Source: Ceratotherium simum simum
Taxonomy: Eukaryota > Chordata > Mammalia > Perissodactyla > Rhinocerotidae
DNA: 64,000 nt
NCBI RefSeq assembly: GCF_000283155.1
Contig: NW_004454195.1
Coordinates: 10,314,466 to 10,378,465, forward strand
Direction: 5' to 3'
Under the pieces are notes generated by a model. That model saw only the letters and a list, made by a program, of their open reading frames with translations. It was not told the origin of the DNA and searched no databases. The position numbers and the translations under genes are program-made. Shown here piece by piece: positions 1 to 10,958 of the stretch (position 1 is the stretch's first letter; each line of letters begins with the position of its first letter).

Positions 1-339
1 AGAGTTGCCTGTGGAACCCTGAGTCAATTGGCATCATCCATCTCATTTATTCCAGTGATGTTTTTGCATCCCACGTTTGTTGGTGTCCTGGGCAGATGCT
101 CAGCTGCTCTACAATCCGATTCTAGGAGTAGAAGCCCCAAAGTCAGTCTGAGGGGAGATAAGGAAGCTTCCAGGATAATCCAGGATAAGCCCTTCTTCTC
201 GAGATCCTTAGCTTAATCACATCTTTTCCCATATAAAAAGGTAGTAGTCACAGGTTCAAGAGGTCGCACAGTAAGTACATCTTTGGTGCAAGGAGGGTGT
301 TTTTTCTGCTTACCACAATGAGTGACAGATAAACTATTC
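1..339. other. Unassigned unique sequence
   Basis: I recognise no repeat, exon or RNA gene here. An open frame of about 62 codons at the left edge shows no domain and is of the length expected by chance. Confidence 0.5.
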
Positions 340-1257
340 AGACTTGGGTATTTGCCAAACACTTTCTTGGAAGTGAACAAAGTGAGCCTATCACTTCAAG
401 GAAAGCAACTGACACTTGTGTTACCAATTAGAAAACTTGAGCTTCCAAGTAAAAAGTAGAGTTCTGGTAAACCTGTATTTACTACCATGAGCTTGACAGT
501 TTCTCAATACTTGAAGGCTTTTCTGGTGAGATTGGTGGTGATATGAGTGTGTGGGATTTTTAAAATGTATAACTTCTTTAATGAAATGTGTCAACATTTG
601 GATGTTCTGCTTAACTCCACGAACCAGTATTTTCCAAATGGTCAATGCTTGATGCTATAAAATTGTGAGTAGATAAAAGATGCGTTCAGAGTGCAAGATA
701 GACCAATGATTTTAAGATAACTGAGTATGAAAAGCTTACTGTTAAGGTTTCAGATTCCACTTTGCAGCTAATTTTTAAGAAATGATCACTTTTCCAGTTT
801 TGGTTAGTATGAAAAAAGGAATGTCCACAATTATCTGAAAAGGCTATTCAAATTCTCCTTCTTTAACCCAATACAATCTCTGTGAGGCTGGGTTTTCTTC
901 ATATGCTTCAACCAAAACAACCTAACATAAAAGATTGAATGCAGAAGCTGATATGAGAATCTAGCTGTCTTCTGGTAAGCCAGGCATTAAAGAGATTTGA
1001 AAAAATATAAAAAGCACTGCCACTATTTTCAATTTTTTTTCATTTTGGAAGATAAAGTTATTTTTCATAAAATTTTTTTTATGATAACATGTAATGGTTT
1101 TTTAGCAATGATACTAAATATTTTAAAATGTTCTCAGTTTAATTTATATTATGGTAAGTCGATATATATAATCCACAAAATAAAAACTCTTTGGGGTCCT
1201 TGATAATTTTTAAGTATGTGAAAGGGACCTTAAGCCAGAAAGTTTGAGAACTGCTGT
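340..1257 (+). mobile_element. hAT-superfamily DNA transposon remnant, transposase C-terminus and 3-prime TIR
   Basis: This is the right half of an ancient cut-and-paste transposon. Reading forward from about 881 gives CEAGFSSYAS, then RLNAEADMRI from about 932, the C-terminal dimerisation region typical of hAT transposases of the ZBED/FAM200-like group. In-frame stops at 923 and 962 and a frameshift just before 881 show it is dead. The right end AGTTTGAGAACTGCTG (1241-1256) is the complement of the usual hAT end CAGnnGTTCTCAAACT. The left TIR is absent, so the copy is truncated. The superfamily call is firm; the exact family is not. Confidence 0.85.
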
Positions 1258-1274
1258 TTTAGGACAGAGCAGTG

Positions 1275-1680
1275 GGATGTTGAGGATATGGGACTTGATG
1301 GACTCTGGATAGTGAGGAGGGAATTCCGAATATGCAAAATGGCAGGATCGAGGGATGAGGGGCAGGAAGAACATAGTGTGTCTGGGGAAGGTCAAAGCAG
1401 GCCAGTGTGGCAGGAGCAGAGGATTACAGTCGTGATGCCACAGGAAATCAAAGTTAGTGTGGGGCCAGGTTGGGAAGGGCTGTGTATCTGGCACAAGGGA
1501 TTCATCCAGAGGTGGTGGGAAATCATTGATGATTCTGTAAGTGGGAGTGCCCTGTCTGATGGTGATGCTCAGGATGGGGGAGTTGAGGCGGAGTGTCTGT
1601 CCTCAGGCAGTTGCCATGATTCAGGCATGAGGCAAAGAGGATGATGCCCAAGTCAGTGGAGAAGAACTGTGAAAATATAA
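1275..1680 (-). mobile_element. Possible diverged antisense L2 LINE fragment
   Basis: Purine-rich sequence whose order of phrases (GGTGGGAAATCATTGATGAT, then GGGAGTGCCCTGTCTGATGG) loosely follows the antisense of the L2 reverse-transcriptase region, as in better preserved copies elsewhere in this window. Divergence is high. The open frame spanning 1288-1644 reads across it and resembles no protein. Confidence 0.35.
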
Positions 1681-2220
1681 AAGATTGAACAAAGGGGGCA
1701 GATATTTTACAGAAAAAAATCAACTGTACATGATAGACAATGATAAAAAGGATGAGTGAAAGCAATGAGACAAAGATAAAGTCGAAGTTAAACCCGCATA
1801 AAAACGGTAATATGACTTCTGAAGCTTTCTTTTCAACACTCAGACAAAAACTTTTCCATTCATTCCCCACCCTTCCATCTTCTTTAATTCTACAGACTTA
1901 TTTTGTTAAATGCACATCGATTTGCAAAATTCTCGGAAGGGCCAGAGTCCCACTCTTTGGAATAATCAGCAAAATTTTATCCTTGATCACTAAGCAGTGT
2001 TTACACCAGAATTGAAATTTATGTTCTGGTCTAGACAGATGGGAAAGCCAGGTTTGTTTACTGAGGAAGGAAGGAGTTTCTTAGAAAAAAATGCACACCG
2101 AAGGAAGAAATGAGGCCCCAATGTTTTAAGAGACATGGAGGTCATATGCTTGGTCTAGGGACATTGTTGTCATGTCAGAGAGAACATGATTGAGGGGGTG
2201 CACTGTCCTATCATTCTCCA
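1681..2220. other. Unassigned unique sequence
   Basis: No repeat or gene recognised. AT-rich with scattered CpGs around 1780-1810. Confidence 0.45.
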
Positions 2221-2224
2221 ATTC

Positions 2225-2632
2225 TCCATCAATGGACTTGTGCCAAAGCCTTCTTGGTGACCATCCACCTCCTAATTACATTCCCACTTGTAGACTGTAC
2301 TTTCCTTGAAACTCTCTTCTCTTTTGGCTCCTATGTCATCACTTTCTCTTTGTTCTCTTACTACCTCTTAGAAAGTTTTGACTTCCTTCCAGGATTTCTT
2401 TTCTCTCTACCCCTTAATCTTTTGATCGACTGCTGTTAGTTTTCTTTCCTATTCACTTTATATTCTCTTCCTAAGTGATTTCACTCACTTAATGTTGTAA
2501 TGACTAGACCATAAATTCCATGTGGATTGAGAATTTATTTTCTCACAGCTGTATTCCCAGCCCCTAAAAGAGTACCTGGCAGATTGTGGATATGCAATAC
2601 ATATTCAGTGAATGAATAAATTGCCATTCACA
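2225..2632 (+). mobile_element. L2 LINE fragment including the 3-prime end
   Basis: The left part (CCTTGAAACTCTCTTCTCTT, then TTTGTTCTCTTACTACCTCT) follows the L2 reverse-transcriptase coding strand. The right part (TGTATTCCCAGCCCCTAAAA, ACCTGGCA, TTCAGTGAATGAATAAAT) is the standard L2 3-prime end with its short GAATGAAT-type tail. The middle of the element is missing, so this copy has a large internal deletion. Confidence 0.75.
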
Positions 2633-2734
2633 GACAAAATCTAAATGTAACCCTAATAAAACTTGGCTGCCTTGAGTCCAGTTTAACATAGTGAACACTC
2701 AAAAGAAACATAAATTTGATTCTAGAAAAAAGTA

Positions 2735-3512
2735 TTTGTATGTGCAGATTGGTGGAGCCATTCTGGAAGGCAATATGGCAATTTTGAGTTAAAATAAGTA
2801 TGTGTACACACCATGACTCAGTAATACTTTCCTGGTTATATATGTCAGAAAAATAATCTCATCTAGGTCTAAAAGGGAACGTGAATGAGGATGTTTGTTC
2901 TAGAGTTATTTGTGGTAAAGGGAATTGGAGGCAATCCAGATGTCCTTTATTCGGGAATGTTAAAAAAAAAACGTGGCAGATGCACAAAGGGCACAATCTG
3001 AAGTTACTTGGGAGGAAATATGTAAATACAGATGCATACATCAAACTTGAACGTGTTGTGCCGTGGAACGAGGTAAGAAACACAATGATATCTATTATAC
3101 AATGTCACTTACGTAAATTAAACATGTACACGGGGCGGCCCGGTGGCATAGTGGTTAAGCTCACACGCTCCGCTTCAGCAGCCCGGGGTTCGCAGGTTTG
3201 GATCTTGGGTATGGACCTATGCACTGCTTATCAAGACATGCTGTGTCAGGCATCCCATATATAAAGAAGAGGAAGATGGGCACAGATGTTAGCCCAGGGC
3301 CAGTCTTCCTCAGCAAAAAAAAAGAGGAGGATTGGCAACAGATGTTAGCTCAGGGCTAATCTTCCTCACCAAAAAAAAAAGTACACAGAGCTGCAGAAAA
3401 TATTTTATGTTTTGATCTGGGTGCTGGTTACATATGTGTATACATGTGTGTGAATTCAACAAACTATATAATTAAGGTTATTTCACTTTACTGTATGCAG
3501 TTATACCTCAAT
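2735..3512 (+). mobile_element. L1M-type LINE 3-prime end, split by an ERE
   Basis: Typical old L1 3-prime sequence: GGAAGGCAATATGGCAATTT, then TTGGAGGCAATCCAGATGTC, GATCTGGGTGCTGGTTACAT, and the terminal TGTATGCAGTTATACCTCAA followed by TAAAAAA. The poly-A side is on the right, so it is in forward orientation. The ERE at 3132-3380 interrupts it, so L1 sequence is present on both sides. No ORF2 survives. Confidence 0.85.
3132..3380 (+). mobile_element. ERE1-type SINE (equid/perissodactyl)
   Basis: Full-length tRNA-derived SINE. Internal RNA polymerase III promoter motifs are visible: an A box TGGCATAGTGG (3144-3154) and a B-box-like GGTTTGGATC (3195-3204). The body holds the paired AGATGTTAGC...CAGGGC phrases and ends in A10 (3371-3380). 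A 6-bp duplication GTACAC flanks it (3126-3131 and 3381-3386). It sits inside the L1M end, so it is the younger element. Confidence 0.95.
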
Positions 3513-3626
3513 AAAAAACATGTACACAAAATAAGATACATTATATAAGAATATCTACCAAAATAGAAGGCTACACAACAAACACGTTAGAAAATTGCCT
3601 GTGATGGGAAGGATGCAGGTAAAGGG

Positions 3627-3646
3627 AATGAATGAATGAATGAATG
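3627..3646 (+). repeat. (AATG)5 microsatellite
   Basis: Five perfect AATG units. Confidence 0.9.
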
Positions 3647-3814
3647 GAATAACTAATTTTTAAAAATAAAACAAAAATTGGACTTTGCATGAACTAATGA
3701 TGATAATGTGCTATGAACTGAGAAGTTTGAGGTCCCTTCATATATTTCATCTATCTATCAGACTATCTACCTATGGAGTTATCTACACTCACGGCATCAA
3801 TTGACACGTCTATG

Positions 3815-3950
3815 TTGATGGTTCCCAAAACATTATCCACAGCCCTACTGTCTTCCTAAACGCCAATTCCGCATCTCCAGTTGCCTTCCAGGCACCTCTA
3901 CTGGATGCTTTTGTTTTTGTATCTTGAACACTAAAAAAACTCCCCTTAGC
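3815..3950 (+). mobile_element. L2 LINE fragment, coding region
   Basis: The phrases GGTTCCCAAAACATTATCCA, ATCTCCAGTTGCCTTCCAGG and CTACTGGATGCTTTTGTTTT follow, in order, the stretch just after the active-site region of L2 reverse transcriptase. Short and truncated at both ends. Confidence 0.55.
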
Positions 3951-4029
3951 TTCCTTCAGAGATGGTTTTTTCCAGCATATTGAAATCCTAGTGACTAAAA
4001 GAATCTGTGTGTCTCTCCAAACCCTTTAG

Positions 4030-4190
4030 AGTGGAGCAGGATTTTGGATGAGTAGCAGTGGCATCACCTGGAAGCTTATTAGAAATTCAGAATCTCAGGC
4101 CTCACCCCAGACTTACGGATTCACAACTTTCATTTTAACAAGATCCCAGGTGATTTGTTTACACATTAAAGCATGAGAAGCACTGCACCA
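4030..4190. mobile_element. MER5-type non-autonomous hAT element
   Basis: Contains GGCATCACCTGGAAGCTTAT, TTAGAAATTCAGAATCTCAG, CCTCACCCCAGAC and AACAAGATCCCAGGTGATTT, the core of MER5A/B, and ends GAGAAGCACTGC, a worn hAT terminal repeat. The left terminal repeat is not clear. Confidence 0.85.
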
Positions 4191-6015
4191 TTTCTTGTGT
4201 ACTTTGTTAAATTCACCCAGACTATTGGGTAGAAATAAGTGGGGACCCATTCTGGGAGTACCCAAGTGGGGTTAAAGACATGCTCTATTCAGACTTTGCC
4301 GGGATCTGTTAGATGAAGAGTAAGGTATCCAGAGTTCTAGCCTCTTCTTTGGTGAATGACCTTGAAGGAGCCAGTCCTTATTATGCATTTCAATAGCACT
4401 CTATATTAACAAAGCACTTCACCATCAATTTATTAGTGATTCTCTCTCAAACTCTCTGCATCATCTTTCTAAGCAATAAATTGTGGTGGATTTTCTTTGT
4501 AACCCATAAGTGGTTGATAAATTGTAAACAGATGGGTTGAAAAGGTAACATAGCGGAAAAGTGTTTCAATTTTCCTTCATCCATCCTCCAGGCATCACTT
4601 AAGGAGAAACCAAGTGCTCACAGTCTTGACTGTGTGTCTAGAATAGAATTCTAAACAGAGGGAAAGAGAGAAGAACTTTATCTTATACGAGATAAGCCAT
4701 TAGTTCAATAACTCTGGATAGGTTTGACGAGGTGGTCTGTCATTCCAGTGACACTGGCCGAACTGAAGCCCAATGTCAATAAAATTAAGCTAATGCCTTC
4801 CACCCTGTGACTGTATGGATATCACCGCTGAGCTACTGCATTTGCACAGAGATTAAGTATATTCTGCATTAGCTTATGAGCTGCCTCGGTTTGAGTTGGA
4901 CATAACATGAAACAATGAATATGTAGTCTGTTCTCTGCATAAACTGATCCTTGAAACAAGTTCCTCCTTCCCCAGAGTAGGAGCAAATGACAACTATAAA
5001 ACGCCCTCTCCACCTGCATGTATTTTTCTCCAGGAATCTCTTTAAGCTCTACCTTTCTCTGTTTTGCCTCTCCTCAGTTCTCTCCAAGATACTTTTCCAT
5101 ATTTTGGTCTTCCTCTTGTTTCTAGAGCCTTCCTTTTTCAGAGACACAGGCATCAGTTCCCTATTGCTTCATATGCATATCCTCATGCCAGCCTCACCTA
5201 CGCCCATACACAAACCAGGTTCCCCCCTACTCCCCAGCCCCAGAACAACAGCCCAGGAAGGCAACATGACTAGCACTGACTCAATGTCCCTCTCAGCAAG
5301 GGTTGGATGTCCTCTATTCATGCCACTCATTCACGTGGCAGGTCATTGCCACACTTCTTAGGTTCATCCAAGATAAGAAGCAGAATATGCAGACCTGTGA
5401 TTTCATGGCCAACTCGTCAATTTCTGGGATGGTGATGCTCTCAAAATCAATATTTGTTTGACTCCTAGAGTAAAAAGATTTCCATCAAGACAGAATAAAG
5501 AAGAAGCAACCACTGGTCCATTGAGAAAGCTACATATTTACCATAAAAAAAGAAAAAAGGAGTGGGTTGTGATACAGGTATGAAAACAAGTTTTAATAGC
5601 TAATAAAACTGGAGCGAGTGTGGACGAGAAGAAAAACAGAGCAGGTCAGAAAGAGACAATCTTCTGGTGGGCAACATCGAAGAACCTGCTGACCCCGTCA
5701 GAATTTCACTAGTGCTGCACCAGCACTCAGTGGGGGAAAGCAATTATTTTAAGAAAATCTCTTTGAGGGTAACATCGTCATTATCCTTTTAATAGTGCTG
5801 CTCCAACAATCCAGTTAAAGTAGCCTTTAAAAAACAAGAGATGCTCTTTTTGCCGATACAATTAAGGCATTTTGGAGAGGCAGATGCTATTAGTTCAGAT
5901 TGTGGAGGCTTTTTCTCGCCATGTCTAGTAAAGAACATTTTTGCAAGTGTAGTACAGTAACCGAGTCCAATATAGGTGTGCACAGTCAAATGATTGTAGT
6001 GCTCTACCAAGAAAG
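4191..6015. other. Unassigned, largely unique sequence
   Basis: About 1.8 kb in which I recognise no repeat. Open frames (for example 4987-5361) show no domain. The part around 5690-5980 is AT-rich, lacks low-complexity runs and could be conserved non-coding DNA, but a single sequence cannot show that. Confidence 0.4.
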
Positions 6016-6041
6016 ACACACACACACACACACACACACAC
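6016..6041. repeat. (AC)13 microsatellite
   Basis: A perfect dinucleotide run of about 26 bases, followed by a C run. Confidence 0.95.
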
Positions 6042-6500
6042 CCCAATGCAAAATGGAGCCTCCTCTAAGATTCAAACAAATCTGTTTTACATCAGTAGAG
6101 AATAAATGGAAAATTACTGTGCTTTCCAAATAACAAGAGAAGAGATAACTTTTGGGAAGCTAACAAGATGTCTCCATGTAATAAATCAGTTGCCCTGAAA
6201 GTGGGTTACCTCATACTTCTCCTTCTCTGCACAGGGCAACTGCATTTGCCTGACATTACGTGGTTCAAGACGGCTTGAAGTTTAGCTAATTAAAGGAACT
6301 TGGAGAGGGAGCTGGAGAAGTAGGAGTAGAAAATTGAAGAGGTTAAAAGGTTTGGCCCAAGTCCATTCATCATTTGAAATCCAAAATGAACCCATAGAAT
6401 ACTCTTCCTGAAAGTATGCGGGGTTTTGAAGGTAAGGTTTCTTTGGAAGCTTTGCTATACATCTGCTACTGACAGGCCATACAAATCAGAAAGTCTCTCT

Positions 6501-6778
6501 CAAGCCAGCCCTGGCAGCCTGGTGGTTAAAGGCCAGGGCTCTCACTGCTTTGGTGGCCCAGGTTCATTTCCTGGTTGTGGAATCACACTACCTGTCTGTC
6601 AGTTGCAATGCTGTGGCAGTGGCTCACATAGAAGAACTGGAAGGACTTATAACTAGGATATATGACCATGCACTGGGGCTTTGGGGAGGAAAAGAAAAAA
6701 GAGGAAGATTGGCAACAGATGTTAGCTCAGGACGAATCTTTCCCTGCAAAAAAAAAAGAAAAAAGAAAAAAGAAAAAA
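6501..6778 (+). mobile_element. ERE-type SINE, variant body with ERE1-like tail
   Basis: Begins with a GCCAGCCCTGG head and CCTGGTGGTTAAAG, continues with CTGTCTGTCAGTTGCAATGC and CATGCACTGGGGCTTTGGGG (shared with the copies at 17.4 and 32.5 kb), then carries the ERE1-like AGATGTTAGCTCAGGAC tail and an A-rich end with GAAAAAA units. Flanks AGAAAGTCTCTCT and AGAAATAGTTTCTCT look like an imperfect target duplication. An open frame across the right half is an accident of the repeat. Confidence 0.9.
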
Positions 6779-7104
6779 GAAATAGTTTCTCTATGGCAGC
6801 ATGCAAATACTCCTATTTAACATTAAATACGGCAAACATGAGCAAAGGAGAGAGGTGACAGGGATTGAAAAATTACATTGCCCTAAAATTTTGTACCTAT
6901 AAACCAATTCCAATTTGGGGTACAAGTGGAGATTGGCTTTGTTTTACCTAGACAAAGATGACTACATTGCTATGAGACACATGAAGGCAATCCATGCGAT
7001 CAGGGGCTATACCCTTGAGATGGTTCCCAGACTGGAATTTTCATACGATTGTGCTGGAAAACAAAATCTTTCTCCTTACTGCAAAATGCAATGTAAAGGG
7101 CCTG

Positions 7105-7230
7105 GGTGGTTCCTTACCAACTACTCTGAGCATGACCTTGAGCAACTCACTCTTTCTTGGCCTTAGATTTTTCAACCATAAGATGAGAGACTGTAGTAAA
7201 TGATCTCTGACATGTTCCAGCTTTTGTATT
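7105..7230 (+). mobile_element. MIR-like SINE fragment
   Basis: The order of phrases ATGACCTTGAGCAACTCACT, TTTTTCAACCATAAGATGAG and AATGATCTCTGACATGTTCC follows the central and distal part of a MIR-class SINE. The tRNA-like head is not visible. Confidence 0.5.
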
Positions 7231-7389
7231 CCATATGACTATGAGTGCAGTACATCCACTTGTTTATGGAAGTTTAAGTCTATCAAAGGAGATAATACAT
7301 GCACACAATAAAAGTTGTCAGTGCAAGGCCTTGTATCTTAGGTGTCAACTGCGTAGTACAGACATTCATTTACGTTAGGCCAAGGTGCT

Positions 7390-8290
7390 CTGCTCATAAG
7401 GCAAGTCCTCCCACGACATTCATCCTCCTCTATACCTGTATGCCTTACCTTTCTCCTTCCTCTCATCACCAAATTTCTAGAATAATTAGTCTTCATGTAT
7501 TGTCTCCATGACCTCATCATCCATTCAGTTCTCAACCCACTGAAATTTGGCTTCCATTTCTCCAGCTCCACAAAAACTGTTTTCCACCAAGGTCATCGTC
7601 AACCCTCAAGTTGCCAAATCCCATGGATTCTTCAGTCTCCTCATTTTTCTTAACTTCTTGGCATTTTATACTGTTGACAATTTCATCTCCTTGAAACTGT
7701 CTCTTCCCCTTATTCCCAAGATCCCATTCTCCCTGGTTCTCTTCTTCTCTCACCAACTGCTTCTTAGTTTCTTTTATAGGCACCTCTCCCCTGCCTGCTT
7801 TTAAATCCACATGTTGCCTCAAGCTCTGTTCTTGGTTCTGGCTACACACTCTCCCTCTCTAGACCAAAGCTTTTAACACCACATAAATGCTGCTGACTCT
7901 CCAATCTGTCTCTCTGAGACCTCTCTATCCTACTGTTTACTGGCTAATTTATCTGGATGTCTCACAGGTATCCCAAAATTATATCCAAAACTCAACTTAC
8001 AACTTTTCCCTCAAAATATGTTTCACCCTCTTAAAGTCAGTTCCTAATTGTTGCTCAAGGTGGAAATTTGGGAGTTACTGGTGGATTCTTCCCATTCCCT
8101 CATCCTGCCCCCCACTGTGTCTAATCAGCTGTCAATTCCACCATCCCATCTGCTTGTCCCCTCCTCTCTACCCCTTCCATCTTTGCACTAGTCCAGGCCT
8201 TCATCATCTCTCTCTGGAACTTTGACAGTGGTAGACCCTCTGACTTTCCTCAGCCTCTGAGTCTTTCTCTTGCACATCATCTTCTCCACG
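7390..8290 (+). mobile_element. L2 LINE remnant, reverse-transcriptase coding region
   Basis: About 0.9 kb that follows L2 ORF2 in order: a thumb-proximal stretch (TTTCTAGAATAATTAGTCTT), TCTCAACCCACTGAAATTTG, CAAGGTCATCGTCAACCCTC, GTTGCCAAATCCCATGGATT, GCTGCTGACTCTCC (remnant of the catalytic A-D-D box) and TATCTGGATGTCTCACAGGT, ending in the CTAGTCCAGGCCTTCATCAT region. The frame is broken many times. The 85-codon frame at 7547-7804 is a surviving shard, not a gene. Only forward-strand L2 sense is seen. Confidence 0.85.
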
Positions 8291-8339
8291 GACATGAGTG
8301 GGTTCTTTCTTAGCCCCAAATTTGATCATGTTCAACATT

Positions 8340-8490
8340 CTTTGTTGTATTGAACTCTAGTTGATGTTATGCATGCTGATGTATTTAGGGGTAAGTCTGC
8401 AACTTATTTGAAATCTGTCAAAAAATAAGATGGATTGATGGATGCATCAAGAGACTCATAAATGCATAGATGTGTGATAAACTGGAGTAC
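8340..8490 (+). mobile_element. Probable L1-type 3-prime fragment
   Basis: The phrases GATGTATTTAGGGGTAAGTC, TGCAACTTATTTGAAATCTG and AATAAGATGGATTGATGG recall an old L1 3-prime untranslated segment. Short and diverged. Confidence 0.45.
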
Positions 8491-8554
8491 TCATTGCCCT
8501 TTTTTGTTCTGCACTGTTAATAATTGCTAGTCAAATGCATATATCATCTATAAC

Positions 8555-8640
8555 GGCATTTAAGTTTCTCAAGGTCTGGACCATTATAATGCACTTCTGT
8601 AGCCCTCATTGTTCCTGACAACGGTATGGATCAAAGAACT
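8555..8640 (+). mobile_element. Possible L2 3-prime fragment
   Basis: TTTCTCAAGGTCTGGACCAT, TAATGCACTTCTGTAGCCC and GTTCCTGACA resemble the last part of L2, without the terminal tail. Confidence 0.35.
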
Positions 8641-10315
8641 TCTCCGCCAATATTTTGGCGTAAAGAAATGGAGGATATAACTTCCATTTAGCCTTTTTTC
8701 TGAGTTCAAAATAACAACAAGAAATACTAGAGAATGAATTGGGATCTATAAACTGAACATATGAATACCTTCAATTATACATGTTAAAAAAAATCATTGA
8801 TTGAAATATGCTTTTTGGGGAATTAAGAGTTCATCTACCTACCAGAAAGTAGGCGTCCCCTCTCTATTTTTCTTCTATGTGGGATTAAAACAGAAGTAAC
8901 CTTGAGGCAATTTTCATTTGGGGAGAGAGTAAAATGACAGATTATTTTGTCAATAGTAAGCTGTTAACATTGAGTTCAGTACTAGATATTTAAAAGGAAT
9001 TCACTGGAGCCCCACTATGAAACACTAGCTGGGTTTCATGCTTTGGAATTAACTATGAGACCACTTCATAATAAGGCATTTTTGCGACCTCAATAAATAA
9101 ACACCTTTGGATAGTGCCCAACACACCCTTTTATACAAAATCCTCCTCTTTAGGGAACAGTAATATGGTGAAGGCCCAGAGTAAAGTTTAGAATTTCTTT
9201 TGCAAATAATGCAATTCTAGGGATATTTATAATATCTAAAAATAAGAAAAGATTTATTCCACATTGTACACTTTGGTTGTAGTCTGGAACTATTTTGTCA
9301 CAAGAAATCGGAACCAAGCATTTCCTAGTTCCAAGCATAATTTGGCATTATTTTATTATATGTGGTTCCAATTTCTTGGAGTGAAATAAGTCCAATTTGT
9401 TTCCCATGAATCCAATTCAGAGTAATCTTTCCAAAGGAGTTTGGCATCAGGAAGAATGTTGAGGAACACATGTGGTTAGGGGTGTTGCAAAGGGGGATTG
9501 GTCATTAGTATTGAATTCAGGATAGTGAATACTCTGAAGTTACAAATCATTTTTCATTACAACCTGACTTTCAGGTACCTTTTTAACTTTGTGAAAACTC
9601 CTTCTTCAAGTGTCTAAAAAAATAAACCAAAAAGCAATACCAAAAGTAAGATAACTTTTCTCCCCCATTTTTGATGTCAGCATAAATTATGTACTGTAGG
9701 AACATTTGGGAAAAATGCTATTAAGCAAGTCTTCTTATGAAGATGTAGACAAAGATGTACTTTTACCAAATGTCAAAATTATGTTGTCAAATTTGATATG
9801 CAATGTCACAAAAATGAATCGATTGCATAGATTTCCATGGTAGCGGTTCTCTGTGGGAAGGAGTATATTTGGTTAGGGAAATAGTTCGCAATCAGAGTAT
9901 TATTGCTTTGGGGGCGAGGAGGATGTCATTCAGAACAACACAGCAGCGAAACACGCTGATAAATTTTTAGTTACTTACCGCACTGTCAGTAGGAAGTTAC
10001 GTGTTTAGAGTTATCAACTATAGTTTGCATTCGAACTCTTAGAAACTTCAGCAATAGACTTACGGAACTGGAAGCGTTTGGCAAGACCAAAGCAAAACCA
10101 ATTCATGGATCTTCTGGACAATTAGCTGTCCCAATAATGCCTGAGGTTTGGTTACCAGAGACTAACTGGCAACAACGAAAACTACCTTTCCACTCTGTTT
10201 AAAACTGCTGGTCTTTAACCTCAGACATCCTTTACCAGACTACCTACACTAGAGCAACCCAAATCCCCACACCAACCTCTAGTTAGTATATCTATTTGCT
10301 TCCGTAACTTGTGCC
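8641..10315. other. Unassigned unique sequence
   Basis: About 1.7 kb without a recognised element. AT-rich to 9800. The interval 9890-10080 has several CpGs (GGGGGCGAGG, GCAGCGAAACACGC) in otherwise AT-rich DNA, which can mark constrained sequence. Confidence 0.4.
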
Positions 10316-10545
10316 AAGAGCACGGACTTTGAACCGAAGGGAGCTGGGTTTAAATCCCAGCTCTCCCACTTACTGCCTGGATGGTGCTGGACAAGCTGCT
10401 TGACCTTTGGAACCTCAGTTCTTTCATCTGCAGAAGGGGTGTGATAACTCTCACCTTTTAAACGTTAGTATTGAAGGTTTCACGACATATTGTTGAGCAG
10501 GTTTTCAATAAATAGGAGCTGTTATTGCTATGATAATAGTAATGA
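10316..10545 (+). mobile_element. MIR SINE, nearly full length
   Basis: Head with a B-box-like GGTTTAAATCCCAGCTCT, core with CTTGACCTTTGGAACCTCAG and TTTCATCTGCAGAAGGGGTG, and tail TTCAATAAATAGGAGCTGTT. Forward orientation. Confidence 0.9.
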
Positions 10546-10958
10546 ATTTGCTTTTCCTTGATGGGTGATGGTGGCAGTTTCCCCAAATGACCTGGGAGTG
10601 AGTATGAAGGGGGGCAGAACTTGGCCATGAAGACTAAGACGTTTTGATGTTCCATCCCAGTCACTGCAGAGCAGCTCCTCCTAAGAACTGCTCCTGGAGG
10701 CCCCTTTTGGTGTGCCCATTTTTGTCCTGCTTTCCCCACCAGTGACCCTTGTGTGGCTGCACGGAGGGAACCAGGAGAAAAAGTTGTAGCTACACCAATA
10801 AAGGGCGATGAGCTTTTGTAGAAACTCCATTTAGGAAGGACACCAGGGCTACCATTTAAAATGTTAAAATACTCCTGTATGGGGTGGTGAATAGCAGCTG
10901 CCTCAAATCCCCTGTGCGACACTGCCTCCCCTTTTTCCTACTCCCTTCGACTCCACTA
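10546..10958. other. Unassigned unique sequence
   Basis: No repeat recognised. A reverse-strand open frame (10458-10922) overlaps this stretch and the MIR tail and has no recognisable domain. Confidence 0.4.

Noticed and set aside
7547..7804. 85-codon forward frame
   Set aside because: It is a shard of the L2 reverse-transcriptase region, not an independent gene.
10316..10400. tRNA-like sequence with a B-box motif
   Set aside because: It is the tRNA-derived head of a MIR SINE and cannot fold as a full tRNA.
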